This document shows positions 41,428-54,502 of a stretch of DNA of 64,000 nucleotides, piece by piece (position 1 is the first letter of the stretch; each line of letters starts with the position of its first letter). The notes beneath the pieces were generated by a model, which saw nothing but the letters and a program-made list of their open reading frames with translations, had not been told where the DNA came from and ran no database searches. The stretch is from Dendrophyllia cribrosa. Taxonomy: Eukaryota > Cnidaria > Anthozoa > Scleractinia > Dendrophylliidae. The stretch spans positions 17,554,021-17,618,020 of the forward strand of contig JAJLRJ010000013.1 of the NCBI GenBank assembly GCA_024195265.1. Reading direction: 5' to 3'. The position numbers and the translations under genes are program-made.

Positions 41428-41969
41428 ATTTTGCTTCTCCAGTCAAATCACGGAGAGATTTTGCGATATGTACTTCATGACTGAAAGCCATACAGTCGTC
41501 GACATAAACTAAAATATGCGTGCATAAATTTGCATGCGCTAATGTGACACGAAAAAAAAAAGAAGAAAATTCAGAGCGGGATTTACAACTCGTGTGCTGC
41601 GCCACGAGTAATTAAACATGCATTTTGATGCTTTTGGTAGCATTTTATATGTTTTTTTTTTCACCGAAAAAAGGTGAAAACACGCATTTTTATTGCAAAA
41701 TTATTTGCCAATGTATTTTTCGAATTGCTTGCCGTTTTACGTGCAGTGAATTTGGCGAGTGCTCGAGTTAGCATAAATATACGCATTCTAAAATGTCTCG
41801 CTCTGTCACGTTCAATTCTAGCCCAGAGTGCAGAGTGAGTTTATGTGTTTAGCTAAATATACGCATTCTAAAACGATACAGATTTCCTGTCTCTCTCTGT
41901 CACGTTCAATTCTCGCCCAGAGTACAGCCTGAGAAATGTCTTGTTGCGTTTCACAAATCGGATCAAACC

Positions 41970-42285
41970 CCCGGGGGGGGGACTCCCATATAAAAATGAC
42001 GGGGGTGCTCGTCGGAAATTTTCGAAAAACACCCTAAAAAGTACCAGACTGTCGTTTGATGGGCGTGGCTCAAAATAATTTTTACCCCTAAGAGGTACCA
42101 ATTCTAAAACAATACATGTCATATTCTGTCATATTTTTTCGGCTCATACCCTAAAAAGTACCGCGATAATTCTAACGGCGGTCATTTTAGATTTTAGTAC
42201 ACTAAGCGGTACCAATCTCCATATAGTGACCCCTAAAAGGTACGACGAGCACCCCCGTCATTTTTATATGGGAGTCACCCCCCGG
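41970..42285. mobile_element. MITE of 316 bp with 9-bp target duplication
   Basis: TIRs contain GACTCCCATATAAAAATGAC and its reverse complement. Flanked by GATCAAACC on both sides (41961-41969, 42286-42294). A related solo end lies at about 42778 (TTTTTATATGGGAGTCCCC). Confidence 0.85.
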
Positions 42286-44327
42286 GATCAAACCATTTTT
42301 GCTCAATCACGCTAAATGCTAGCGAGATTATCGCCGAGACAAGACCGAGACGAATGGCTCGTTTTAGGCGTAAAGCGATACAAATTTGGTGTCTCGCTTT
42401 GTCTCGTTCAATGCACGCCATAAAAATCACTTTATGGCCAGAATCAGGCCGGATTTAAGCTATGTCAGGTTATAATTTTTCGTACGGGTTTCACCATTTT
42501 TAATCTATTAATACCAACTACTAGAAATACGTGTCTTTTAAAACCTCTTTAAACGCTCACAAGACGATTCACCCTTCATCCTTTCCTCCCACACCCCTTT
42601 AAACAAATACCCTATACACAAACAACCTTTTAATCAATTTATTAGCCTACGCACATCCCCATTTACTTCTCCTACACCGGAGAGGGACTGCCATATAATA
42701 TTTAGAATTAGTAGCTCTTAGGGATAAAACTTCTTTTCAGCCATGCCCATCTAACGAGATTCTGAAACAGCAATCCCGTTATTTTTATATGGGAGTCCCC
42801 CCGGAGTGTCAAAAAGTGATTAGGAAACACCGTTCATTTTATAAATCGCGCTGGCTTTTTTTTCCCTTTTTTTTTCTTTCTTCGGACTGGACATTGTGAA
42901 AGTGCTGTACTGTTTTTTTTTTTTTGCGTTCGTCAAAAATTCCGTGTCAGTGTAAAAACATGAGCTTACCGCAATAATGCGTTACGCGTTAGCATTTCTT
43001 ATTCACGAATTGGCTCTTAGGAGCCTTCATGGCAAAAATTGGGTGACATTTGCCTATATAGTATTTTCACTCGTCACCAGGCTCCCAATTTGACCCTAAA
43101 CTTATCGGAAAAAGGTCATTTTTTGAAAGGAAAATCAAAATTTCGCGCATTTCTGAGTTACTTTTCTGAAATTCACACTCGGATTCCAGTACTATGATTA
43201 TTATTCTATCTTGAAACGTTAAAATAGTTTAATAACTTTCAAAAAAAGTACCGTCATTTTGACCTTGAAGTGAGCAATTTCGTATAAAGGCTTGTATGGA
43301 GTTCGACCGCGCGGTCATCGCTTTAAGCGTTCTATCCTGTTCTAACTCAATTTAACTGTCAACATCCACACTTGATTTTGGAAAAACTGGAATCTAGTAA
43401 ACATTTTGGTGGGAAATTTGCTTTGGTTCGAGCGAAAAAACCTTCGTCATTTTGCAGTTTTCAGGCGCACGATGCTTCGACTGAGTGCATTTTGGCTTCC
43501 TTCGGGTCGGCATCGTGTTTACGTTCGCTTGCTCGTCTGTGAGTGCATGGCCTAGCGGTGAGAACGAAGGAAATCAGAAGGAAAGTGGAAATCACGGCTA
43601 TATCAAGGAAACCCCGCGCTTCAAGGTTAAATAAACAAGTAAGATAGTATTGATATCGGAAAGATTTCGGTATAACCCCATACATTACCGTTCTTAAAAC
43701 TAAAACAAAAGCCAAAACAATAGAAATCCAAAAGCAAAACAATAGCGCGCACGCCCGATGCAAATGTCGTGTCTGCGGAATCAATATTTTGGTATGATTA
43801 AACATAATTTTAAGCGTATGCTTCTCCGTAAAAGTACTCAAAACACCCGGGAATCAATGCTGCAATGAATTAAAGGTGCCACGAGTTCAAGCTGTGTACA
43901 GTTTCTTGTTTGTTTTTTTTTTTTACAATGTAAACCACAACTTTTATTTGTAAATTGTTGTTCTGAAATGGAAGTTTGCTGTCTTACATGTAAATAATCA
44001 CCCAATTGTTGCTTAAGTTGGTTATCAGATTTACTCGCTCAGGGCTCCTTGCGCGCTCACTCTAAGCAAATCCTTTTTTTGCTGGCCGTTCAGGAAATGT
44101 TTTTTTTTTCTTACTGCAAGTATCTGTATGCGGGACTCCAAGAATGCTTTCCCGGGAGAGAAACTAATTGTGATATATACACACCATATACATGTACGTC
44201 TGCTTTTTCTTCTATTTTGCCAGGGAACATACCTGGCTATATGTTGCTTGTGAAAACCGAAGTTTAATAAATCAGTCTACCACTGATTTTAAACGACACT
44301 ATTATCTTCTATTTTAAGTTTGTGCAG

Positions 44328-44880
44328 AAACCTTGAGACAACCTTTTGGAAGAGTGGACATCAGATATGATTTTAACCATCAATGTAACTGGTTTATTGA
44401 AAGAAATGTTCAGGCAGTTGCTATTATCTCGATCCAATGGACGTATTTTGGGAATTGCGGGTACGTTGATATATCCTTTTCCTTTTTTAAATTTCATTAT
44501 TATTTTAAATTCATCTTTGGTATTGACAAATGTAAAAAAGAAACGATAAGGCGCATGCTCTTAATGTACCGTAAATATGAGTAAACCCTTTTCACGGAGC
44601 ATGAAACGTTTTGTAACTCGCAGTAGCTTTGAATCATAAAATACCTATGTGCAATATCTAATAAATTGTTTTCACCTTTGTTGTAGCGAATACGTCAAAG
44701 TGTTTGATGGAAATGGAACTAATGTTTTCGCTCGATATGGATGCGACTATTCGTATAAGGGGACGTTTCTAGAGATACCACTGGGAAAATTGACAAACGT
44801 CACTATTCAAGTTTATATTTTTTACAAATGGAGTTTTGTCCAGATTGTTTACGGCACTTTAAATACAAGTTTGAATTCAG
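44328..44880 (+). CDS. Host gene fragment: two exons encoding a CUB domain
   Basis: Exon A (44328-44460) follows TTTGTGCAG and ends before GTACGT. It encodes DFNHQCNWFIERNVQAVAII and YFGNCG. Exon B (44687-44880) follows TTTGTTGTAG and ends before GTAAGAAG; it encodes EYVKVFDGNGTNVFARYGCD and PLGKLTNVTIQVYIFYKW. Together they give the disulphide-bonded beta-sandwich pattern of CUB domains (C..W.I, YVKVFDG). CUB domains occur in secreted or membrane proteins of animals. Phase agrees at the joint. The rest of the gene is not identified, apart from a possible FN3 exon downstream on the same strand. Confidence 0.6.
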
Positions 44881-44922
44881 GTAAGAAGTAATTTGTATAT
44901 GTATTCGCATGTACGTACCCTC

Positions 44923-44960
<38 letters not shown>

Positions 44961-46359
44961 CTCTGGAAATTGCCCTCGTCGCGAGGACTTGTTTATAATG
45001 TAGAAGGCAAAATTATAGGAAAACCTTTCATATTTTTCAAGAGTCACTCAGACTTGAAACCGACTCCAAGTAAAAATACTCTCTCGCAAACTGACAAAAC
45101 TTTTCATCTCACTGTTGTGAAAAAGAAATTTCTGATGTCAAAGATACGTTTGTCTGTTATGTACATTTAGAAAACAACGCCTAATTTATCGATAAAAGAC
45201 ACTTTACGACAAAAACAAACCAGATTTTATTTAAGCGTACCTGTGTTGTGAAGTGTTTGTGGTTTTGACAACAACAGCAAATGGCGAGTTCAAAATAACA
45301 TGCACGTTTGGCGCTGATTTAATTGCTTTCTTGCACTTCTTTTAGCCTATGCTTTCTCCTATTAAATGTAAATTGTGCCTTTCAGCAAAATCTGTCAATG
45401 AAAGTTCTTTTCTTTAGGTCTGCAGAAATCCGCATATATTCAGTGAAGTGATGGAACTTAACCGGCTTTTGTGGCCATGAATGAATTTCTTCAAGGTCTT
45501 CAAACTGGCCTGCGCCTAGTTAATCCAACTTTTAACACAAATAATAGCTTCCTGTTTGTCGTAAAATTCTTCCATAGAATTCCTTTCTTTCGTATCATCC
45601 GATTTCCTTCTTTATTTTTTTTTATAGAAAAATCTCCGGCGAAACATGTGAGCGATCCGTTTGTAAATTTTCTTCAAAATCTCACCAAGCCAACATGAAT
45701 GCAACGAGAACGACGCGCTCAACCAATCACGAGTGAGAAATTTTGATGTTCAATCAATCAGGAGCGAGCAATTTTGCCCTCAATTAAAGGGAAATACACT
45801 CTTCGTCAGCCAATCAGCATTCAGTAACTTTGCCCTCTATATTATAAATAGAAATAATGATGTTCTGATCGAAATTAAAAGTTGACATCGTTTAGACTCT
45901 CGTTTAACTTAGGGATAGTCTGGCAGGCGATCATGGGAGCGCGCGTGAAAATCGCCACATGTGAGGAGACACGACTCGCGGGAGCGGAGAGAAAACTCTG
46001 CATACGTGTCGCGTCCTCTAGCGGAAGGAGATTTTCGCGCTCGCTCGTACGAAGTGAATATCTTTGAGAGAAATGAGCGACTAATCGTAGTCTAAGAGAA
46101 AAGTTAGTTTGATAGGTTTCTAAGGCTTATGACCCACGCTGATCCGTCCATTGATAAATTTCAGTACTTATGATGAAGACGTAGATCTTAGTCAGAAAAA
46201 GACAGAGTTCTAGGAATAAATAAATAAATAATACACAAAATAAGAAAACCGGCCCAAGCGTTTGCAGAAAATTTATCATTGTGGATTTAAATAAAAACAG
46301 TATAAGGCAGTTAAAATGAGATTTTCTGAATATTCAATTACTTTTGTAACAAACCGCAG

Positions 46360-46653
46360 CCTCACTCCTGCCTGGATGGAACGTGACAGTGGTCAGCAGA
46401 ACAGCCAGTCTTGAGGTACGTTGGACGGATGTGGCTGATCAGCTTAATGGTGGAGTGCGTCAGTATATCATCCTTGTCAGAAAGACTACTGACAACGAGC
46501 TCACGGGAAAAATCATGCCATCATCAAACACAACTTCCTTTCAGATATCAGGGCTTGATGTTGATGCTGAATATAACGTCAGCGTTATAGTCGTGAGTGG
46601 TGACGGGACGCCATTTAAAAGTAGGAATGTTTTGGTCACCACCGATGAAGGCG
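46360..46653 (+). CDS. Host gene fragment: fibronectin type III exon
   Basis: The exon follows an AG acceptor (AACCGCAG) and ends at the donor GTGAGT. It encodes one FN3 repeat of ~95 aa: PGWNVTVVSRTASLEVRWTD, a tyrosine-corner-like FQISGLDVDAEYNVSVIVVS and a closing VLVTTDEGG. The same strand and spacing as the CUB exons 1.5 kb upstream suggest one extracellular receptor-type gene, a common domain pairing in cnidarians. Further exons are not visible. Confidence 0.6.
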
Positions 46654-47877
46654 GTGAGTAACATTTTGTGTTGACATCACTAAAAGTTTCCTTTTTTTTT
46701 CATTTCTTCAGTTAAAGCTAAAGTGCACTTACATTTTACGCTCTGAAATCACGATTTGGAGCATCCGCCATTACAAAGTTTTCTTCCTCCCAATTCCTTG
46801 GACCATACATGAAGTAACTACCAGCTAAACTGCTTGTTATGTCACAGAGAGCCCGATTTCTACATACGCTTCTACATGGGAAACATTGGAGAGTTTAGTG
46901 GACGATTTTGGCTTAGAGTTATTGTTCATTCTGAATATGAAAGATACCCATGTTTTATGTTTTATAAAATCAACCTTTCTTGAATTAGGTGAATTCACTC
47001 CTACCAAGAGAAAATAATTGCACAGAGAGGGAGTCTCCCAATCATGCCTTTTGGGATATCTTAATTGCAAAAAAAGTTATTTTTAGTAACTAATGCGGAC
47101 CATGCGAAAACATATTCCGGTATGCTGGTTGACTTCCGGAAGACTTGCTTTTATGAATCAGCGCGTCAAGGCGAGGCTGAGTCAACAAATTAAAAAAATG
47201 GCGACTATCGCGGTCGTAATTTCGCATTTGTAAAAGAAAGAAAGTAAAATGGTCTTGTTTCAGCAAAGAACGTTACATAGTACCACAGCGGCCGGATACA
47301 TTAAGATCTTCATCTGTCTTTATACACAAACTGTTGCAACTGAAGCGGTAAAAAGGGGGCTGGACTATTCAACTTACCGAACAGATACCAATCAACCATC
47401 CACTCCAATCTCTTGTAAGCGGCCTTTCTAAAAGTTTGAAGTCGCTTTGCTCGATCGATGGCCAGCCCATCCAAACTTTTCAGACATGAAATAGTTGCAT
47501 ACTGTATAATTCAAAGTTATTTTTTTGTAGCTGAAGGATAAAAGGATTCTCTTCTGGGAAAATCACTTTTTAGAGATTTTCAAACCGGCTCGCATGTATG
47601 CATGGATTTGTTTTCTATAAGCTTACGTTTGGAAGGACTTTGTCAGGTACATCTTCTTTCCTTAGAAAATGAATATCATTCTGTTGAGGTCAGCTACCAA
47701 GGAACTCTATGTTGATGGGTTAGAGGTTATTTAGAGCAGTAGTAACAAACGGGGGGTTGACCGCCATGGGATTTGGGTTTAGCTGACTTCATGATCCCTA
47801 GAGGTGACATCATGGATTAAAAATAGATAGAGATGACATCATAATCTATTTTAGGTCAAATGGGGAGTGATGATATC

Positions 47878-48700
47878 GTAATCTATTTTAAGTCGGGAAT
47901 AAATGACATCATAATTTATTTTAAGTGAATGGGGAGTCGGAAATGAATGACATAATCTATTTTGAACTCGAGACTCGCACTGGGGGATAGAATGACGTAA
48001 TGTGATTATTTTTAGATTGTTGGTTAATTAATTGTTAGTGGTATAAAAGCACATTCTTTTTAGTAGTTGTGAGAGATTAATTTGAGTACGGGAGTAGAAA
48101 TCGTGTTTGGCGCATACCAAACTGGTAATTTCTTTGTAGATGATATTGAACTCGAGGCTCAAGTACTGCGAAACAGATATTATTGAAGATGATGCATTTG
48201 CAAGAGAAATTAATCGCTTAGTGTACAAAGAAGCAACACGCTGTTGTGAGGCTTGCCAGAAGGATGACCTCTCGCAACTTCATCATGATTGTATGATGAT
48301 GGAAGAGGATGAAATATGGGTCGCATATTATAAAGCGGCAAGGAAGCGCATTAATAATCTAAAGACAATATGGATGGATTTACAACAAAAAGTTCAAGAA
48401 AGATTTAATTTACAGCTGACTGGATCATGGTTAAAGTACTTGCTTCATCTTGCTACAATGGACAACACAAGTGCATTTTTATTGTATAAAAACTTTCAAC
48501 GGTAACAAGATGAAAGTGTAATCGAAAATAAAGTTGAATACTCACAAAAACAATGTTCTCTTCATGTGAAACAGATTGATTGTTTTTAATAATCGAACTA
48601 AATTTGCATGGAAAATTAGCACCTCGGAAAAATAAAGAAAGCAGCTCATTATATGCGCGTGCTAAAACAATAAACCCACACTTTGTTTAAGTTCAAACTA
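47878..48700 (+). repeat. Left ~0.82 kb inverted repeat of a virus-like relic
   Basis: Matches the reverse complement of 56388-57272 over most of its length. The outer part is built of 35-45-bp units with TAATCTATTTTAAGTC. A TATA box (GGTATAAAAGC, about 48040) and a small gene follow. Confidence 0.85.
48140..48505 (+). pseudogene. TIR-encoded small CxxC/HxxC protein, left copy
   Basis: The open frame of ~121 codons has CCEACQKDDLSQLHHDC (a CxxC-x9-HxxC zinc-binding pattern) followed by acidic and helical sequence (MMMEEDEIWVAYYKAARKR; LTGSWLKYLLHLATMDNTSA). In the right copy a continuous N-terminal segment starts at an ATG (MFGAYRTGNLF); here that ATG is GTG and an 8-nt deletion shifts the frame, so this copy is broken at its start. 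A TATA box lies ~100 bp upstream. It reminds me of small cysteine-motif ORFs recurrent in animal virus-like elements, unverified. Confidence 0.55.
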
Positions 48701-48782
48701 ACATTTCACGACGCTGGTTACATGCACATTTGAACCCTCGCAATGATGACATGGAGTTTGACTTTTTGTCTGAATTTTTTTC

Positions 48783-49393
48783 ATGCTTTCAGAAGTGCTT
48801 TCCACTTCTTCGTTGTCGGTTGAACTTCCTTCATCCTCTTCATCACTTTTAATTTCTTGGTCGCTCTCTTCAGACTCATCGGCGGACTGTTCTCAGAAGC
48901 GCTTTTCTCTCCTTCGTTGTTGGTTGAATCTCCTTCGTAAGTCTCGTTGTCGGATTCTTTTTGTTCTTCATAGATCTTTTCTTTCTATAAAAGATCGTTT
49001 AACAGTTTTTTTATTCTTGATTAAACGGTTATCAATTCCCAACTCTGCGAGTCCATCTAAAAAGGTATTAAGCGCACGGGATCGGGCTACATCATCGTTA
49101 TGGGGAAGTAGCACATACTCAACCAGCTCTGCGATGTTTGTCACGGGTACTATGCGTTGATTTCGGATTAATTGGCCTCAAGGTGCCCAAAACAGGATAT
49201 CTTTGGATGCGGCCATGCTATGCAACAAATCGGAAGCACGTTCTTTTGAAACCGCTTTGGGAAGATTGTGTAAAACATCTTTAATTCTTGGCTCCTCGTT
49301 ATCTTCCTCGTCATCGTTCTCCTCATAGGAGGTTATAGTATTTTCCATTCCGCTCTCCATTTCGTCTTCATCCCAGTCTACCTTTCTCTTCAT
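48783..49393 (-). pseudogene. Decayed virus-like gene with acidic segment
   Basis: The minus-strand frame starts at 49393 (MKRKVDWDEDEMESGMEN). It continues through an acidic stretch and a domain with KAVSKERASDLLHSMAASKD, then TGA at 49178, then in the same frame IVPVTNIAELVEYVLLP and FLDGLAELGIDNRLIKNK, and further stops. The latter blocks match, from memory, a recurrent small-ORF family of animal virus-like elements. At least three stops: non-functional. Confidence 0.45.
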
Positions 49394-49454
49394 ATCGATC
49401 CGTACTCGTAAAAGACAAGCTTCAAATGAACAGTGCAATGATGCATAGTTTCTT

Positions 49455-49767
49455 TTATAGCACCAAAACGCCCAAGCTTGTAACAACGGGGGCCAATAAG
49501 TCTTGTATAAAGCCGCCACCCTCTTGTACAAGTATTTGCTTCTTTGTTTTCTACGGAACGTTTTGCTCGGCCAGATTAATAAGAGCATCCAACACGCTTA
49601 TTTGTTTCAGGACATGGAATGCTTTTCGTAAGAACATTATGAATAATACGTAACAAGGCGTGAACCTGTTGTGGAGTAGATGTCCTTAAGAGAAAGTATC
49701 GCCGATTATCGGCATCATAAGCTAAGAGCTGTAGAAAACCCCGATTGTTCTTCACTACTTGAGACAT
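49455..49767 (-). pseudogene. Decayed GGF-type small virus-like gene
   Basis: The minus-strand frame starts MSQVVKNNRGFLQLLAYD and contains QVHALLRIIHNVLTKSIP. A frameshift near 49600 and a TAG follow, then LVQEGGGFIQDLLAPVVTSL in the other frame before a stop. The layout (helical domain, KKK, LVQ-GGF, hydrophobic tail) matches a widespread small-protein family of animal virus-like elements as I remember it; GGF could be a protease site. Confidence 0.45.
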
Positions 49768-50403
49768 AACTGTAGGATGAATTACGAATAGTGAGTTACT
49801 GTCTTATATCGTGGAATATAGAAGGTGGCGGCGGTGGTGAAAACAATAGAATTGTGGTGGTGGTGATGAAACATGTATTTCCCATGGGCATACGCATCAT
49901 TACCATGCTTGGCATTCGCAGTTTTTGCCTATTTATACCACTCCTTGATTCGTGCTATTCACTTGACGCCAATCAGCCATCCTACAATTTTGCTCGGGGT
50001 AATGTTTTGCATACTACATGTATGTTTTTGTACCGCTATAAACAGTTATTTTCAACCTTTAAACCTTTAGGTTAAGGTGGTTCTGCATTGGTTTGGAGAA
50101 TACGTTTCCAGTTTTTTCTCCGAATTAGGAGTTTTTCCACTGTTTTTTTTGCATCCGGCTTAATCACCGCTCTAACGTTACGTAAATGTCAATTTTTCGT
50201 ACCATTTACAATTAATATTGTCTTTAAAACAGACTTCCCTTACGGGCGCCATGGTTTGCGATGTGCTTACGCAGACAGACATTGTAAGAGCTTTACTTTA
50301 CTGTTAATAAAATGGCTGGTCCAGATGGCTGGTCGGCTTCCTCCAAGTGTCTGTAGTGTTTACATGGGAAATGTGTTCTATTCGGCTGAGCGCAGCGATA
50401 GAG

Positions 50404-50530
50404 AATAGAACAATAGAATTGTGGTGGTGGTGGCGGTGGTGGTGAAAACAATAGAATTGTGGTGGTGGTGGTGGTGAAAACAATAGAATTGTGGTGGTGG
50501 TGGTGGTGGTGAAAACAATAAAATTGTGGT
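50404..50530. repeat. GTG-rich minisatellite
   Basis: Repeats of GTGAAAACAATAGAATTGTG with expanded (GTG)n. Further copies lie at 49838 and 51622-51690, on both sides of a 1.6 kb stretch that may be a later insertion. Confidence 0.75.
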
Positions 50531-51751
50531 GGGAGTGGTGGGTCTGTCCATTTCATGAGTTCGAGTTCGAGTTTCCAGTCCGAGTTTTGAGTTAAAATAT
50601 CGAGTTCGAGTTAAAAGATCGAGTTACTACTTTTGGTCAGCGGTAATGCAAAGTAAGAACACGTGCTTTGGTCTTCAATCCAACATGGCGGAAAGCCGCG
50701 AAGAAAATGTTTCTTCAATTGTAAGTAAATCTTCATAACAATACCTTGTCATTTGGTATTTATTTTGTATTATTTACTCTCGAGAATGGTCTTGCTTCTA
50801 ACACAAGTCTTGCAGACCGCAGACTTGAGAAATTAAATCATAGCCTGAGAAATTTAACGATCCTAGCACTTTCAAAGCGATAATAAACTTTAGTCGATAA
50901 GTATTTATCTTGCGACAAAAGTGAGCCAAAGTAACCGCAATGTATGCCAATAGAGCTAGCACCAAACAACGACATGGAGAAATAAAATAATTCTAACGGC
51001 TCCGGACAGCATCAAATCCTCCTTTCAATTTGAGAGATAATCCGCCGAGATCAAAAGGTCAATATCATCGAAGAGAACAAATTCATAACTGTGATCTGAT
51101 GGCCCAATTCTTTCTGAAATCTTACGGGAAAGCTTAATGCTTTTAAATACTTTTTTGCGATGAGTGGGAATCGTGTTGAGCCTGTCTATCTTTATACTAC
51201 TTTTAAAATTATACTTTTCAGAGCGAATGCTATAATATGTACTGAACGTATCCGCGACACTTGTACACTTTCTCTCTTCCCCTTCCTTTGGAACATCCAA
51301 TCTAAGCTCTGCTCTTCGATGTCTGATTAAATGGCTACACTGCACGTCGTCTGTCGTCATACGTCCTTAGGACGTTTTAATCGAAAATGAAACTTAAAAC
51401 CCACCGAAATCTCCAATTATTCATAATAATAATAATAGTCATAATAATCATAATCATAATAATAAGTTGGAAATTAAAAAAATAAATTGAAATTTTGGCT
51501 CTAACTCGAAATTTTGACTCGAACTCGAAATTCTAACTCGAACTCGAAATTCTAACTCGAAATCGAATTTCTAACTCGAACTCGAAATTCTAACTCGAAC
51601 TCATAAGTTTAATATACTCGGTGGTGGTGAAAACAATAGAATTGTGTTGGTGATGGTGACGGCGGTGGTGGTGGTGAAAACAATAGATAGCGTATATAAG
51701 TGAGTAACATTCGTTTTTTCTCAGTTCACATTGAGCTTTCATTGAGTTGAC

Positions 51752-51892
51752 ATGAATTTGCGCTGCGCCGTTTGTGAGAAGACATTTAAATGCCAGAAAT
51801 CTGGGACAAAATGGCGGACGCGCGTGCGCTATACGTCGTTAATGGCACCGGAATTGTGTAAGAAAATGCATGGGAAATTGAAAACTTTCTAA
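51752..51892 (+). CDS. Possible 46-aa gene with a C2-type cysteine knuckle
   Basis: ATG at 51752 is preceded by a TATA box (CGTATATAAG, 51690-51699) at a sensible distance. The product starts MNLRCAVCEKTFKCQ and ends after a basic stretch. The CxxC plus third cysteine could bind zinc. The second half resembles TE-like sequence (AAAATGGCGGACGCG), so the original gene may have been truncated there. Confidence 0.3.
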   Translation: MNLRCAVCEKTFKCQKSGTKWRTRVRYTSLMAPELCKKMHGKLKTF

Positions 51893-53140
51893 AATGAAAC
51901 AAATACGAGCTTACGGATCCCTTAGCTTTAACTCGATATATGTTCTGTGTCGATTATGCAATGCATCTAACTTCAAAACAACTCATAAGCCGTTAGGCTA
52001 CTTTCTTCCAGAAATGTCTCCATTCTGATGCTTGTTCGACGCTCTTGTTGCCATATATTGTCTCTAAAAATAGTGAAACCGACGCCAAATGCTCGTTGAT
52101 TTGAAAATCAACCCTTGAGCAAGTCAATTTACTTGAACTCGTATTGAATACAGCATAGTTTGATGTTTTAAAATCGCTCGTAAAAAGAGCCATTTCATGC
52201 CGGAAATGCTGACTTCCAAAACAGCTATAAAATCGAAGATTTAACTAGCCATCAGATGCCATCTGTAAATGGAAGGAGTCGTTGCATAGGGGAAAGAGAA
52301 CCATCGGAAAATTGATCAGTTTTGGAGGCCACAAACGAACGCCATTTTTTTTATACTCATCCCAAAGTGTTTGCTGGTACATACTAAGTTCTAGTCTCTC
52401 TCTGTCAAAACGTGGACGCCTGGCATGAATAAATTTTCACGCGCCAAAATAGAAACCCGAGTGAAAAACTGAGTATAAGTAAAAACAAAATTTTATTTCA
52501 TAGTTTGTCTTGAAAGGTTTAGCGATCATGTCTGATATTCTTACTGAAGAAACGTCAACTAGGATGGAGAACTGAAGCTTAGCACAGAATCCTCCCTGCA
52601 TTACACCAAGAAGCAGGCTGCTCAGGGCTACTAGTTCTTTCTTTCTTTTTTTTTTATGGCTATTAGCCGTTCTGCCTTAAAAACGCCTATAGTTTTGGAG
52701 GAAGGTCTTTTTTTCTTTTCCCCGTCATAAAAGAGGTCAACTGAACTTAAATTGTGCAAGAGTTTGAAGGGAACTTGTTTCCCCGGAGTCCTTGCCGCCA
52801 TCTAATTTGTTTTCAATTCTACTGCAATAAGACACTCCGCTGACTACTCCACACGGGCTCGAAATGTGCATGATTTCTGGCAATGTAGCAGGCCAAAGAT
52901 AGTATGCAAAGGCACATAACCAACAAACACACCAGTCCTACTTTCACTCCATTTAAAGCAATGCCGATTTCTACACAAACGTTTCAGCGGTTTCATCTAA
53001 TCTATTTTATCAGGGGAAGGAAAGCCGAAGCATCAGTTTAAACAGTCACTACTTGGTCCTTTTCAAGAATCCCAGAGACAAATTGCAAATTTTGACGGCT
53101 TTCTTTATAAACCAGTACGAAGAGGCTGTAAGAAGACCCT

Positions 53141-53744
53141 TTGGTTATCTCCACACAAGATAATTGTAGACTGCGAACGAATGTATTACCAGGTGAAGAG
53201 CAATTTAATCAAACAAGGGTACAAGACAATATTTCTCAGGAGCAACTAAAGTATCTCAAACAACAGAACCTTTCGACAGCTCCCGTTCCTCAGCGATGCA
53301 GAGACTACAGGACAGAATGGACAGCCTTCTCTCTCGTACAGACCTTGGGGGAATATAACAAAGCCAAACAGTACCTTGAGCTGCAAAACTGATATCTGAC
53401 GTTTAAACATCAATTGAATGGAAGACCTCAACAGTCTAATGAAATGAAAATAAGTTTTGCAAGTCATCCGGAAGGATAATTTACCCACCATTATACAAGA
53501 ACCCACAACAGTAGCAGCAGCGGTGACAACCTCTACACCCTTAAATCCATTTATCGCGACACCCTCTCCAAATGTAACGCCCACCATATAAGAAACTTCC
53601 GCAGTAACGCCACTACCTATAAATACAGCCGTCGTGACCCCTCCCCCCACAGTACAAACACCCTCGCCAGAACCGAAGCGCAAACGACCTCGAATCCAAT
53701 TAGTAAATTACTTAGATGTTGGTGACGATAAACCTAAAAGGTGA
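53141..53744 (+). pseudogene. Remnants of one or two virus-like genes (Gln/Asn-rich; Pro/Thr-rich with NLS)
   Basis: A frame at 53141-53392 is Q/N-rich (ISQEQLKYLKQQNLS; LGEYNKAKQYLELQ). A second, 53418-53744, starts MEDLNSLM and, after two stops, continues VLQVIRKDNLPTIIQEP with a Pro/Thr-rich region, one more stop, and ends with EPKRKRPRIQLVNYLDVGDD (nuclear-localisation-like PKRKR). I do not recognise the families; composition suggests structural or regulatory proteins. Confidence 0.35.
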
Positions 53745-53847
53745 TCGCGCGTTACAGATATAGAGCTGAAGCTTACAAGTATTCTAAGAGCGTGTTCTAT
53801 TGGGGACAACCGTTTTTGGTTGTTTGGGTTGATTGGGTTTTTTCGTG

Positions 53848-53911
<64 letters not shown>

Positions 53912-54339
53912 CGTTTTTGGTTGGTTTGGTTGATCAACTTTTTCAACCAGCTAAGAAGCGCCCGCTGGCATATTGGCAGACGGCAATTTTCGCGTGTCGT
54001 CAGCCGTGTCGTAATCAAAAAGGCGGCTTTTTTGAATCAGGACATTCAAACCATAGATTTCGGCGAAATTGCTCGTTTGTTTAAGCTTCAAAGCGAACCC
54101 AGCTCTGCAGGCTCTAATTTATTAGTGACTGAAGATGAGGGTTTTTTGCGGTGGACGTATGAAAGCGTCAAATTGTTAATCTCACTGCATCACGAATATG
54201 AACACAAATTCGCCGAAACAACACCCCGACAACTCTAAACTTACGGCAGTATCAGAACACTTTCTTTCACCTAATCATTCTGCCTCTGACATGCAACTTA
54301 TCCCGCTTAAGCTTATAAAAAAAACATAACATAATATGC

Positions 54340-54459
54340 ATTTGTATAGCGCAAATAAAATCTAACCGTGACGACGTGCGTAAGGCTCGAGAGGCTCATC
54401 TTATTGATAAAGGCCAAACGCTCGAACCCAAAGGGTTAAACAGACACGATGAAACTTAA
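54340..54459 (+). pseudogene. Penelope-like element, C-terminal coding remnant
   Basis: The frame ending at 54459 reads RKAREAHLIDKGQTLEPKGL then NRHDE. This is the typical end of a GIY-YIG-type Penelope-like retroelement protein (family recollection). The 3' part resumes at about 55690-55870 after insertions, ending in CCTGAAGAAGAACGGCCGTG. Confidence 0.5.
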
Positions 54460-54502
54460 TATATACTTATGTAAATTTCAGCGTCCTATTTTTATCCATT
54501 AA

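Noticed and set aside
53246..53683. 145-aa minus-strand ORF rich in valine and glycine
   Set aside because: Complement of the Pro/Thr-rich plus-strand frame, whose composition is more protein-like.
53741..54238. 165-aa ORF with a long YI repeat
   Set aside because: The centre is a (TA)n microsatellite and the start lies in another element. Only the C-terminal part might be coding, and no family is seen.
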